Assembly (NCBI RefSeq): GCF_001427795.1
Contig: NZ_LMHJ01000003.1
Coordinates: 147,288 to 211,287, forward strand
Direction: 5' to 3'
DNA length: 64,000 bases
DNA from: Nocardioides sp. Root682
GTDB lineage: Bacteria; Actinomycetota; Actinomycetes; Propionibacteriales; Nocardioidaceae
Position numbers and translations under genes: made by a program. A model generated the notes under the pieces. That model ran no database searches. It saw nothing but the letters and a program-made list of their open reading frames with translations, and was not told the origin of the DNA. Of this stretch, positions 17,266 to 26,101 are shown piece after piece. Within the stretch, counting starts at the first letter, position 1, and each line of letters starts with the position of its first letter.

Positions 17266-18318
17266 TCAGAACTGGGCGTCGTCGCCCGGTGACGCCCACG
17301 GATCGTGCTTGGGAAATAGCGCCAACGCGGCCTCGTAGGCGGATTCCCACGAGTCCAGGTGCACCCAGCCCTTCTCGGCAACGTGGCTCGAGATGGTGGA
17401 TGAGGTCTGCAGCTTCGGCAGGTTCACGCCGTATATGTGCTCGTCGTAGGCGATCACGCCCCAGTCGCAAACCATCCACTGCGGCGGACACAACTGGATC
17501 GCCGGGCGGCGCTCGGGGTGAGACATGGCCGCCTCCAGGAGGTCGGCAAACCCGCGGAGGAGCAGGGCGGGGTCGAACGCCTCAGCCGTGTGCTTGAAGA
17601 GCAAGCGCCCGACTTCGACCAGCACGTCCTCGGCGGTCTGGTCCGCTGGCCACGGGACGTAATCCTCGACCCGCCCCGCCAGCGTCTCGACACGGAATTG
17701 CAGTGGCTCGTCGGCCCAGTCGTTGGTGTCGATCTCGACGCTGACGTAGAGGTGCGACTGGCGGCTGATGTTGACCCGGGGGTGCCGGGTTTCGCTGACG
17801 AGGCCGAGCCGCAGTGCCCGATCGAAGGCATCCCAGAAGGTGTCACGCGTCGGGTCGGGGGAGCGTAGGGCCGCGAAGGCGTCGCGGTCGGCAGCGGCTT
17901 CGGCCTCCAGTCGCGCGGCGACCCGCGATGTGACGTCGTCTATGCGGCTCTGGGCCTCGGCCCGGACCTCTTCTACCTGTTGGGCCGTCTTGGTCCGGAC
18001 CTCCTCTACCTGCCGCGCCGTGTCGGTCCGGACCTCTTCGACCTGCTGGGCCGTGTCATCGGCCACCCGGTCTAGGTGCCGGTCGAGCGAGCGCGTGATG
18101 GCGTAGAACGGCACAAACAGGAGGGCCGACGAGCCCACCGTCATCAGAAGGTCGCGGAACCACGCGTCGTCCGGACCAGGGTTGGGCAGCATGGAGCCGA
18201 GGACGGCGGCCAGCCCGGCCACACCGAGGACGGCCACGGACCGCTGCCCCCGGCCTGTCTCGCGCCACCACGCCCGTGCTCCCACCGGCCCGACCTTAGC
18301 CGCCAGAGAGCTTGCCAA
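17266..18318 (-). CDS. Membrane-anchored coiled-coil protein, 350 aa
   Basis: Two N-terminal membrane helices (about 28-46 and 57-77), then three tandem 11-residue repeats (88-120; each like TAQQVEEVRTD) that form a long amphipathic helix, then an unrecognised alpha/beta domain of about 200 residues (SETRHPRVNISRQSHLYVSV and AIQLCPPQWMVCDWGVIAYD). The frame opens at TTG 18318; an internal GTG (residue 9) is also possible. The 33-bp DNA repeats may vary in number between strains. It is antisense to and upstream of the CBASS operon and not obviously part of it. Confidence 0.68.
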   Translation of the reverse strand: MASSLAAKVGPVGARAWWRETGRGQRSVAVLGVAGLAAVLGSMLPNPGPDDAWFRDLLMTVGSSALLFVPFYAITRSLDRHLDRVADDTAQQVEEVRTDTARQVEEVRTKTAQQVEEVRAEAQSRIDDVTSRVAARLEAEAAADRDAFAALRSPDPTRDTFWDAFDRALRLGLVSETRHPRVNISRQSHLYVSVEIDTNDWADEPLQFRVETLAGRVEDYVPWPADQTAEDVLVEVGRLLFKHTAEAFDPALLLRGFADLLEAAMSHPERRPAIQLCPPQWMVCDWGVIAYDEHIYGVNLPKLQTSSTISSHVAEKGWVHLDSWESAYEAALALFPKHDPWASPGDDAQF

Positions 18319-18590
18319 CTACTAAGGCACGGCGCACAGCGTGGAAGCACCCCTGCCCGCAAGGTCAGCAACTTCCGACCTGTCCTCTGCGGAAACTGCC
18401 ACCGCCGACGAAATCTGATCCGACGCCCACTGGTCGCCTGACGTTCGACGGAATAGCTGCGTCGCCATCCCTATTCTGGTTGTAGGCCGCGTCACATATG
18501 GAGGTTCTCGGGGAGCGGCTGAGTGACGACAACTGCGGCACCCGAAAAGTGTCGGTGGTGGTCTCTATCGTTAGAGCAACCGGACACTGT
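18319..18590. other. Promoter region of the CBASS operon
   Basis: About 270 bp between the coiled-coil gene and the hairpins before the CD-NTase. It must contain the CBASS promoter. A frame open from 18498 joins the CD-NTase but shows no coding character and is best read as leader. Confidence 0.45.
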
Positions 18591-18618
18591 GACCCGAAGG
18601 GTCCCGAACAAAGGACCC
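18591..18618 (+). promoter_or_regulatory. Alternative hairpins over the CD-NTase ribosome binding site
   Basis: GACCC (18591-18595) can pair with GGGTC (18599-18603) around GAA. The same GGGTCC (18599-18604) can instead pair with GGACCC (18613-18618), which contains the AAGGA ribosome binding site of the CD-NTase gene. The two stems exclude each other, and the second hides the ribosome binding site. This could hold CBASS translation low or make it conditional. Purely inferred from complementarity. Confidence 0.4.
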
Positions 18619-18620
18619 GA

Positions 18621-19589
18621 ATGGCGATCCTGACCAGCAAGTTTAAGGACGCGCTCACCCGGATCGAGCCGTCCGACGCCGACATCAAGAACGCACCCCT
18701 CGCGCACAACGAGGTCCGCGACGCCCTCGCCGACGCGACCGGGCTCGACGACTGGGACGTGAAGCCGATCCTGATCGGCTCGTATGCACGCAGTGTCGCC
18801 ATCCGACGGGTGAAAGACGTGGACGTGTTCTGTCGCATGTACGACATCGGCGACGACGTTCAGCCCGTCACCGTGCTCAACAGGTTCTACAAGGCGCTCG
18901 AAGACGCCTTCGGGAGCGCCCGAGTGACCCGCAACGCTCGCTCGTTCAAGGTCACGTTCCCTGAGTACGACGACCTCCATGTCGACGCTGTCCCCGCCCG
19001 GCAGAATTGGGACGGAACGTGGGAGATCCCGACCAAGGACGGCGAGTGGCAGCCCACGAACCCGCTGAACGTCAACGAACTGACAACGGCGATGAACAAG
19101 AACCACAACGGTATGTACGTGCCAACCGTGAAGTTGGCCCGGCAGGCCCGCCGCGCCATCAACGACGCACGCCCAGGCGGGTTCTTTGTAGAGATGTGCC
19201 TCTACGACGCTTTCCTCAACCGGAAGGTCGACACCGCGAGCCATGCTCTCGCGTTCGTGACCGCGCTTGAAGCCATCGCGGATTACCTCGACGCGAAGGT
19301 GGGGTGGGGCAAGAAACTCCCGGACCCGTCACGACCCGGCTACGACATGTTCTTCCGCGCCACGGACAAGCAGTGGGAGACTGCACGGGACAAGTTCCGG
19401 GCCGCTGCCACCAAGGCCCGCGACGCCTACAAGAATGACGACGAGCACGAAGCCGCGAAGGCATACCGGGACCTCCTCGGAGTCAACGGTGACGGCGACG
19501 ACGTATTCCCCGAGGTCCCCAAGGCCGCAGCCCGGCTAATCACGCCGGGTGCCCACAACGTTCCTGCCGGAGACCGCCGCTTCGGATGA
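18621..19589 (+). CDS. CBASS cyclic-oligonucleotide synthase (CD-NTase, cGAS/DncV-like)
   Basis: A 322-residue nucleotidyltransferase. The active site is complete: GSYARS at 53-58, D66 and D68 in VKDVDVF, and D122 in HVDAVPA, the three carboxylates that bind Mg and NTP. ATG 18621 has AAGGA five nucleotides upstream. The protein ends GDRRFG; a C-terminal glycine is the residue that Cap2 links to targets in type II CBASS, fitting the Cap2 gene that overlaps it by ATGA (19586-19589). It should sense infection and make a cyclic oligonucleotide for the TIR-SAVED effector. Product unknown; related SAVED effectors use cyclic tri- or tetranucleotides. Confidence 0.93.
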   Translation: MAILTSKFKDALTRIEPSDADIKNAPLAHNEVRDALADATGLDDWDVKPILIGSYARSVAIRRVKDVDVFCRMYDIGDDVQPVTVLNRFYKALEDAFGSARVTRNARSFKVTFPEYDDLHVDAVPARQNWDGTWEIPTKDGEWQPTNPLNVNELTTAMNKNHNGMYVPTVKLARQARRAINDARPGGFFVEMCLYDAFLNRKVDTASHALAFVTALEAIADYLDAKVGWGKKLPDPSRPGYDMFFRATDKQWETARDKFRAAATKARDAYKNDDEHEAAKAYRDLLGVNGDGDDVFPEVPKAAARLITPGAHNVPAGDRRFG

Positions 19590-21025
19590 CCGACTGGGCA
19601 GACAGCATCGGCGCAACCCGATCCCGGTTCGTCGAACAGCTCGAACAGCGCGGCGTGATTGCCCAAGATTACGCCACGCTGTCCGGTTCTGTCCCCACAG
19701 CCGCCGGACCTCAGCAGGTCCGCGTAGACCTGCGAGATGAGTTTCCGTTCTGCGCTCCTAAGGTCTACCCCAGCGACAACTTCCCCCGGTCGTGGCACCG
19801 CGAACCCGACGGCGCTATGTGCCTATACGGCGAAGACCGCGAAGAACGACTCCCATGGCTCGACCCGGATGACCTGGTCGCCATGATCAGCCGCTGGTTC
19901 GACGAATCAGCAGCCGGATGGCCCAAGGACGCACCCGTCCTCGACCTCAACGCCTACTTCAAACGCTCTGACGAGCCCAGGCTCGTCGTCTGCGGAGACC
20001 TCACTGGCCTGACCTACGTGAAGTTCGCAGCCAGCAAGACCGCGCTCACCGTCACCGGACCGACAACGGCATCCCGTCGAGCGAACCGGCAACGCTCGGT
20101 GAAGGGCCGTCGGCAGGTCGGGTACGTCCTCGACATCACGGCACCCGCCGAACCTCCGACTACGTGGACCGGCATCCTCAGCCGCCTTGACGAGCACACA
20201 GCCCGCGAAGTCGACAGCGCCGCCAAGAGCGGCAACATCGGATACGCCCTCGTCCAATACGAACGCGGCGGACACCAAGGACTCCTCGCGCTCGCCCTCA
20301 CGGGCACCGCCGACGGTGAGGTCGATGCCCGGTGGGCCGATGTCGCCAGCAACCAGCCTGCCGACCTGGCACTGCGGGCTGGAACACAACAGGAGGTCCT
20401 GCGGACCAAGCATGTGCTCGTGCTCGGTGCCGGAGCGCTCGGGTCCTACGTCTGTGACTCGCTCGCCCGAGCAGGACTCGGACGACTCACCGTCCGCGAC
20501 CACGGCATCGTCGAGCCCGGCAACCTCGTCCGACACATCGCCACCGACCGACACGTTGGCTGGCCCAAGCCCCACGCCGTAAAAGACGTCGTCGAGAGCC
20601 GGTCGTACAACCGGACAGAAGTGCGTCCCATCGCTGACAGCCTCAACAACCCACGCGAAGTGCCCGACCTGTTGCAGGCTTACGACCTCGTGATCGACGC
20701 GACCGCTAGCGGACCTGTCACCGCCATGCTCAAACATGCCGCCGAGACGCTCGGAGAACGCTTCATCTCCGCCTGCCTCCAAGAGAACGGAGCCGTGGTC
20801 CGCGTCGACGTCATCCCGACTCTCGATGGACAAGCCACCCCGGATCCGGTCACGCCGTCAGGTGCCCATGCCGCCGTTGGTTACGCCACCGGTTGCGGAG
20901 ATCCTGTGTCCCTGACCCCGCATTACGCCGTTGTCGAAGCAGGCGCTCTTACGGCACGCCACGCCATCGGCCTTCTCCTCGATGAGCCCGTCAATGCCAC
21001 GGGGGTTGTCAATGACTACCGATGA
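19586..21025 (+). CDS. cap2: CBASS Cap2: E2-E1 ubiquitin-like conjugation enzyme
   Basis: A 479-residue fusion. The N-terminal E2-like domain (about 1-120) has the catalytic cysteine C79 in GAMCLYG. A linker domain (125-265) leads to a ThiF/E1 adenylation domain with LGAGALGSYVCDSLARAGLG (280-299), the VEPGNLVRH segment (309-317), and a likely E1 cysteine C437 (TGCGDP). In type II CBASS, Cap2 conjugates the CD-NTase C-terminus to cellular targets and primes its activity. The gene overlaps the CD-NTase stop by 4 bp and the Cap3 start by 14 bp, so translation is coupled. Shorter than many Cap2 proteins (about 600 aa). Confidence 0.93.
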   Translation: MTDWADSIGATRSRFVEQLEQRGVIAQDYATLSGSVPTAAGPQQVRVDLRDEFPFCAPKVYPSDNFPRSWHREPDGAMCLYGEDREERLPWLDPDDLVAMISRWFDESAAGWPKDAPVLDLNAYFKRSDEPRLVVCGDLTGLTYVKFAASKTALTVTGPTTASRRANRQRSVKGRRQVGYVLDITAPAEPPTTWTGILSRLDEHTAREVDSAAKSGNIGYALVQYERGGHQGLLALALTGTADGEVDARWADVASNQPADLALRAGTQQEVLRTKHVLVLGAGALGSYVCDSLARAGLGRLTVRDHGIVEPGNLVRHIATDRHVGWPKPHAVKDVVESRSYNRTEVRPIADSLNNPREVPDLLQAYDLVIDATASGPVTAMLKHAAETLGERFISACLQENGAVVRVDVIPTLDGQATPDPVTPSGAHAAVGYATGCGDPVSLTPHYAVVEAGALTARHAIGLLLDEPVNATGVVNDYR

Positions 21026-21497
21026 CGAGACCGTCGCGCCCCGGCTCCAACTCGCCGCGACGGCTCTCATTAACGGCTCCGATCTGGCTCTGGCAGCCCT
21101 TCCCCGCGAAACCGGCGGCATCCTCGTCGGCTGGTACGACGGCGACACCGTTGTAGTCACCGACGTCCTGCCCGTTCTCGACAAGCGCGCCGGTGGGCAC
21201 CACTACAGCCGGAACCACAAGCGAGCCCAACGCGTCCTCAACCAGCACCGGAAGCAGACCGCCGACAAGAACGTCGGATACGTCGGCGAGTGGCACAGCC
21301 ACCCCGCCCCGCATCCACCGTCGCGCGTCGATCTGGACAGCCTCGCCGAGCTCACCGAAGTCACCGATCAGACAGTCGCGCTTGTCGTCTTCGCGGTTAA
21401 TGCGGATGGTGCAGTCAGCCCACTGGGAGCAGCCGGTCGCCGTCACGGGCGCACCGTCACGATCCAAGAACTTGTCGTCGAAAGCGAACCCTCATGA
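21012..21497 (+). CDS. cap3: CBASS Cap3: JAMM/Mov34 isopeptidase
   Basis: A 161-residue JAB/MPN domain. The zinc site is visible: E33 (PRETGG), H95-S-H97-P (GEWHSHP) and D107 (SRVD). The gap between HSHP and S104 is five residues, one fewer than the usual HxHPx6SxxD. Cap3 removes Cap2-made conjugates and so counteracts or recycles CD-NTase conjugation. ATG 21012 lies inside the end of cap2, and the stop overlaps the effector start (ATGA, 21494-21497). Cytoplasmic. Confidence 0.92.
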   Translation: MTTDDETVAPRLQLAATALINGSDLALAALPRETGGILVGWYDGDTVVVTDVLPVLDKRAGGHHYSRNHKRAQRVLNQHRKQTADKNVGYVGEWHSHPAPHPPSRVDLDSLAELTEVTDQTVALVVFAVNADGAVSPLGAAGRRHGRTVTIQELVVESEPS

Positions 21498-22753
21498 CCA
21501 TCAACCAGACCGATCCAGTTTTCATCTCGTACCGTCATAGCGACGGCTTCGATATATGCGCGGAACTCGCTTGGATCCTCCGCGCTGCCGGTCTGCCTGT
21601 CTGGCGGGACCGCGACGATCTCCCGCCCGGTGACACCGAACAACGTCTCGACCAGGCCTTGGGTGATGGCTTGAGCGGCGCGGTCCTTATCATCACGCCA
21701 GACGTCGAGAAGAGCGAAGTCGTCCAGCACGTCGAATCGCCTCGGTTGATCGAATTGCACCAACAACACCCGGAGTTCACTCTCGGCATCGTCAACGCAG
21801 TCGAGCGCGAGCCCGGCAAGATTGATTACACGGCACCCGAGCGGGTCCTCCTCAAGCGCCAGGGAACCCTTTCGGGCGTAGACCAGACCGAAGTCAGTAG
21901 GGGCGGGATGGTCGGGTTGGCAAAGGGCATGGTTCTCCAGCGGGTCGCGAACCGCCGCGCTAGAGGCATCTACGAAGACACCCCGTTCACCATCTCGGTG
22001 CAGACTCGGAACACGCCACAGGTCTACGACCGCACAGGCGCCGACCTCGACATTCGTCTCCAGCCGGGGAGCGACGAACGCCTTCCTAGCCCGAACGGCC
22101 TTCGTGACCTCGCCGACACCGTCGGTAACCTGCCGACCGCCGCCACCCGAGCAGCCGCCCAACGGGTTCGCATCGAAGGCGGTGCACACCTTGCCGTCGC
22201 TTTCGCTCTCGGGGCCGCGCTTCCTGAGACCCGCGTTGGTTACATCGACGTCACGGACACCTTCGGCTGCACATGGTCAAGCGATGCGGGGAACAGCGAA
22301 GCGCTCGTTTCAGCCGAATCTGACTGGACGAACCAAACGCCACCAGCCGGGCGACGAACCGTCGCCGTTTATGTGGATCTCACCGCACCCCGCTCTGACG
22401 CTGCTTTCCGGCGGTATCTCGATGAGCATGGGAGCGGCCTCGCGGCGTGGGCCCACGTCGTTCCCACTCAAGAAGGTCGGCTCGACCCCAGCGACGCGGG
22501 TGCGTTAGCTCGTGAGGTCGCAGACCACATGCGAGAACTTTCGGCAAAGCACGACAACGCTGATGTCCATGTTCTGCTGCACTGTCCGTTCGGTGTGGCC
22601 GTCCTCGTGGGCAGGCTCACCAACACGTTGCGCATGACCGCCTTCGAATGGGCTCCAGCTGACCCCGCCGATGGTGACCACCGACCGCGCTACGTGCCTG
22701 TCGTCGACCTCGTCACTACAGCGCCAGCAGGCGTCATTACGAAGGTCTACTAG
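21494..22753 (+). CDS. CBASS effector: TIR-SAVED protein
   Basis: A 419-residue effector. Residues 8-140 are a TIR domain: DPVFISYRHSDGFDICAELA, WRDRDDLPPGDTEQRL and a likely catalytic Glu at 81 in VESPRLIEL, the region where NAD-cleaving TIR domains carry their glutamate. Residues about 200-415 are a SAVED sensor (GGAHLAVAFALGAALPETRV, VYVDLTAPRSDAAFRRYL, HVLLHCPFGVAVLVGR). TIR-SAVED proteins filament on binding a cyclic nucleotide and destroy NAD. It is the last gene of the coupled four-gene operon. Active-site assignment is by motif position and not proven. Confidence 0.93.
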   Translation: MTINQTDPVFISYRHSDGFDICAELAWILRAAGLPVWRDRDDLPPGDTEQRLDQALGDGLSGAVLIITPDVEKSEVVQHVESPRLIELHQQHPEFTLGIVNAVEREPGKIDYTAPERVLLKRQGTLSGVDQTEVSRGGMVGLAKGMVLQRVANRRARGIYEDTPFTISVQTRNTPQVYDRTGADLDIRLQPGSDERLPSPNGLRDLADTVGNLPTAATRAAAQRVRIEGGAHLAVAFALGAALPETRVGYIDVTDTFGCTWSSDAGNSEALVSAESDWTNQTPPAGRRTVAVYVDLTAPRSDAAFRRYLDEHGSGLAAWAHVVPTQEGRLDPSDAGALAREVADHMRELSAKHDNADVHVLLHCPFGVAVLVGRLTNTLRMTAFEWAPADPADGDHRPRYVPVVDLVTTAPAGVITKVY

Positions 22754-22848
22754 CCGAGAACGGTTCCCGCTGCGGTACGGGCTGCTGCACGAACTGATCA
22801 CAGTCGGAACTGCCCCATTGTGGGCGCAATGACGCGGTTCTCCCATCG

Positions 22849-24564
22849 TCAGCGAGCAGTCCACGGGCGAAGGTCGGCGACGATGGGTGGAGCGCTGCGA
22901 AGGAGCACGAGGCCGGTGCCGAAGGGCAGCGTCCGGATTCGCTCTGGGGGTAGCACTGCCCTCCGCCGCGTTGAGCGTTGGTGTGAGCGTTGGCCGTGGT
23001 CGCCGATGGTGATTGAGTCGGCGTTCTCGTCTCGTTCTCCGATGAGGACGGAGAGTTCTTGGAGGTCCTTGGAGGCGGACGCGCCGCCCAGGATGATCTT
23101 CACGATGGAGGCGTCCCAGATGGTGCTGGCTGCGTGGTCGCCCCAGCGTGATCTGGCTTGGGCGAGTGACTGTAGGACGGGCATGGTGGTGATGCCGGTG
23201 CCGCCGCCTTCTGCCATGAGGACGGGTAGGGAGGGGAGCGGGGACAGGTTGCCGATTTCGTCGAGCGCGAGTAGTAGCGGCGGGTCGAGTCTTGACCCAG
23301 ATGACCCCGCCGCTATGTGGCGGGCGACCTCGGCGAGGTCCTCCATGAATGCGGCGACGAGGGGCCAGGACGCTCCGGCCCCGGCGCCAGTGGCGAGCAG
23401 GTAGAGAGTCCCGTTCCGTTCCAGGAACTGTCGGGGGTCGAACTCTTCGCCGGGCGACGGGTTGACGGCATCGAGGACGGCTGGGTCGGCGAGGCAGGTA
23501 AGGGCTTGGCTGACGGCCATCCAGATCGAGTCGCGGGTCCTGGGGTCGGCGTTGATCATGGTGTCGAGCGAGTCGGACCATCCGGGCGCCGCTTGGGTGT
23601 CACTGGCAAGGATCCCGATGGCGTCGGCAGCTGACGATGCGGAGAGCGACCATTCGAACAGTTCACGCGTCGACAGATTTCCCAGAGCGGCGGCGTGGAG
23701 CAGGGCCTGGATTGCTGAGCGTGCTTTGCCTTCCCAGAACCCTCCGGACTCCACGCCGCCGGAGGACAGCCCGGTGGTGGCGGCGAGGCCGGCAGCGCGG
23801 ATCATCGCGGTGATCGGTTGCTCGCAGCCGCGGATGGGTGACCACCGCACACCGTTCCCGTCGAGTTCGGGCAGGCCGGAGGTGAGGCGTTGGGGGTCGA
23901 AGACTGCGACGGGTCCGCGTTCTCGGCGGGCACCGATGGTGGCGACGATGTTGTCGGGGCGGGTCGAGGTGGTGACCACGGCGCCGGGTGCGTCGAGGAT
24001 CGCGTTGATGACCAGGTGCAGCCCTTTGCCTGAGCGGGGAGGTCCGATCACCAGGATCGAGTCCTCGACCGATGCCCAGACCTCGCGGCCGCGGCTCCTG
24101 CCGATCAGGTACCCGACATCGCCGGCCTTCGGGTTCGACAGGGATGGACGCAGGGTCTGCCCGCGGCGTACCAGCGCCTTCTTGGATGCGACCGTGTCGA
24201 TGTCGCGGCCGGTGGCGGTGCCCTGGAGCCGGTGGGGATTCCGCGCCGCTCGATGATGCCATCGAGCGGCCACTGACCAGAGGGCCCAACCGATCGTCGC
24301 GAGAGTGCTGAGGAGCAGCAGCACGACGAACCAGTAGACGGTCGTGGACAGGCCGGGTGCCCGTAGTGCCTGGGCCGGGTGAGCGGGATCGACGATGACC
24401 CGCAGACCGCTCGCGATGTCTCCTGCCGGTTGGGGTTGGCCGGTGAGGATCGCTGCCGCTGTCCCCGCGGCGCGGAGTACGAAGGCGAGTCCGAACGCGG
24501 CCACCAGCCCGAGCAGTGCGAGGTTCACCAGTTCGTCGTTGCCGCCGCTGGCTGTCGGGTTCAT
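22849..24564 (-). CDS. Type IV coupling protein (TraG/VirD4-like ATPase)
   Basis: A 571-residue protein with two N-terminal membrane helices (about 13-40 and 75-97) and a cytoplasmic motor domain. Walker A is IGPPRSGKG (173-181), Walker B is LLLALDEIGNL (about 405), and the C-terminal part (GTGITTMPVLQSLAQARSRW) matches TraG/TraD C-domains. It would link the relaxase-DNA complex to the transfer channel. It is the last gene of the minus-strand transfer run; its ATG overlaps the stop of the 154-aa gene upstream (24561-24564). It converges with the CBASS effector, 95 bp apart. Confidence 0.9.
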   Translation of the reverse strand: MNPTASGGNDELVNLALLGLVAAFGLAFVLRAAGTAAAILTGQPQPAGDIASGLRVIVDPAHPAQALRAPGLSTTVYWFVVLLLLSTLATIGWALWSVAARWHHRAARNPHRLQGTATGRDIDTVASKKALVRRGQTLRPSLSNPKAGDVGYLIGRSRGREVWASVEDSILVIGPPRSGKGLHLVINAILDAPGAVVTTSTRPDNIVATIGARRERGPVAVFDPQRLTSGLPELDGNGVRWSPIRGCEQPITAMIRAAGLAATTGLSSGGVESGGFWEGKARSAIQALLHAAALGNLSTRELFEWSLSASSAADAIGILASDTQAAPGWSDSLDTMINADPRTRDSIWMAVSQALTCLADPAVLDAVNPSPGEEFDPRQFLERNGTLYLLATGAGAGASWPLVAAFMEDLAEVARHIAAGSSGSRLDPPLLLALDEIGNLSPLPSLPVLMAEGGGTGITTMPVLQSLAQARSRWGDHAASTIWDASIVKIILGGASASKDLQELSVLIGERDENADSITIGDHGQRSHQRSTRRRAVLPPERIRTLPFGTGLVLLRSAPPIVADLRPWTAR

Positions 24565-25025
24565 GTGGGTGCCTCGTACGCCGCGATCGTCTGCGAGCCG
24601 AGACCCAGCAACAACAGCCCGTCACGGGCCGTGGCGAGCAATGCGGGAGGCAAGTTGATTATCGCGTGGCCGTCGGGATCGGCGGGTTGCCGCGCGACGA
24701 CGTAGGCGAGGGCGACTTCCTCTCCGGGGTGGAACCCGGCGCCGGCAAACGCGGGAGGCGGCGAGGGAGGTGAAGGCTCCTCGTCTGCCGGCGCCGAGAG
24801 GTCAGGTGGTGTTGCGATGTCGGCGTACATCGTTGCGTCGTGCTCGCGGACTTCGACGCGGACTGCGGTCCCGCGATCGGTGGTGATCTCGTCCAGGACT
24901 GTGGACAGGTCGCTGCGGCAGAGGGTGCGATCTGGTGCGTACGGGTCGCCGTCGATGTCGATCATGAGGTGACCGTGCGCGTCGATGTCGACGTGCACGG
25001 TGCTGAGCACAATGGGGATCTTCAT
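24561..25025 (-). CDS. Transfer-operon hypothetical protein, 154 aa
   Basis: A 154-residue soluble protein, acidic in the N-terminal half (VLSTVHVDIDAHGHLMIDID) with a Pro-rich linker and a C-terminal hydrophobic segment (LLATARDGLLLLGLG). Four-base overlaps with the genes on both sides (ArdC-like and coupling protein) show that it is a real, coupled member of the transfer operon. No family recognised; a regulatory or chaperone role is only a guess. Confidence 0.68.
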   Translation of the reverse strand: MKIPIVLSTVHVDIDAHGHLMIDIDGDPYAPDRTLCRSDLSTVLDEITTDRGTAVRVEVREHDATMYADIATPPDLSAPADEEPSPPSPPPAFAGAGFHPGEEVALAYVVARQPADPDGHAIINLPPALLATARDGLLLLGLGSQTIAAYEAPT

Positions 25026-26101
25026 AGGCCCAACGCCTTCTCGTCGCGCCGTACGGCGCGACGCATCGTCGCTGTGCCGGACGGGTGGGTGAGGCTGTCG
25101 CGGTCCAGCCCGGGCGGGTTGCCGTCGCCGACCTTGGGGGTGTCGAGTTGCTCGAGCACCCCGAGGGCAGTCTTGCGGACGCGGTCGGCCGTTGTCTGGA
25201 CGACTTCGACGGGTGTTTTGCCCGGCACGCTCGCGGCCCACGTCGAAACGTACGGAACGGTGTACGAGGAGGTGTCGAGCCCGTGAGCTGCGCCGACCAT
25301 CAGCGCGATCGATTCGGCTTCCACTTCGGCGATGCCACGGTGCAGGGTGGCGTCGGCCGCGAGGTCGGTTGAGGTCAGGTCCTCCCTGGGTGCGTGGAGC
25401 AGGACGTGGCCGAGTTCGTGGGCGAGGGTCTTGACCTGGGCTGCGTCGTCCATGTCCATGCGAATCGAGACCTCGCGGGTGAGGAAGTCGGTCAGTCCGT
25501 TGGCACCGCCGATCGCCGAAGCAGACGAGACCAGCCGCACGTCGAACCCGCGCGCCGTGATCTGGTCCGCGAGGCCGTCCCACAGGCCAGGCGGTGCCTC
25601 ACCTTCGAGGAGGGTCGGGGTCGGGAATTCGGGGACCGGGTCGCCGACGGTCTGCGAGATGTCCCAGACATGGGTGGGCTTGAGGCCGACCAGCCTTGAC
25701 TTCACAACCTCCCCGAATCCGGGCTTCTCACCGGAGGCGAGTCGATGCCACGACTGATCGTCAGCAGGGTTGCGGGAGGCGAACCTGGCGGTGACTGGGG
25801 CGAGGATGCCGTACCCGCGCTGGCCCTTCTCGACGTGCCGGCCGAGTGAGAGCCACTGGTGGAACCCGGCGACATAGGTGGGACTGGGCTCCGGCACCCG
25901 GCCCTCTCGATGGGCCACGTGGTGCTGGACGTAGATCAGCATCGTGTTGTTGAAGCTGCGGGATCGGAACCGGGCCGCGAACGTCATTGCCCGCTTCCAG
26001 TCCTCACCGCTCACCAGTGCTGTGACCGCTTCGGAGAGCTGGTTCTGGAGCGCCTCCAGCTTCGCTTCGCGGGAAGTCCGTGGACGAACCTGCGTGCTCA
26101 T
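25022..26101 (-). CDS. ArdC-like antirestriction protein
   Basis: A 359-residue protein with the ArdC layout: an N-terminal ssDNA-binding region (about 10-150; AMTFAARFRSRSFNNTMLIY and WLSLGRHVEKGQRGYGILAP) and a zinc metallopeptidase-like domain with HELGH at 228-232 and a further Glu in EVEAESIALMVG. ArdC-type proteins on conjugative elements protect incoming single-stranded DNA from host restriction. It overlaps the VirB4-like gene upstream (26098-26101) and a hypothetical gene downstream by 4 bp each, so is cotranscribed with transfer genes. Confidence 0.82.
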   Translation of the reverse strand: MSTQVRPRTSREAKLEALQNQLSEAVTALVSGEDWKRAMTFAARFRSRSFNNTMLIYVQHHVAHREGRVPEPSPTYVAGFHQWLSLGRHVEKGQRGYGILAPVTARFASRNPADDQSWHRLASGEKPGFGEVVKSRLVGLKPTHVWDISQTVGDPVPEFPTPTLLEGEAPPGLWDGLADQITARGFDVRLVSSASAIGGANGLTDFLTREVSIRMDMDDAAQVKTLAHELGHVLLHAPREDLTSTDLAADATLHRGIAEVEAESIALMVGAAHGLDTSSYTVPYVSTWAASVPGKTPVEVVQTTADRVRKTALGVLEQLDTPKVGDGNPPGLDRDSLTHPSGTATMRRAVRRDEKALGL

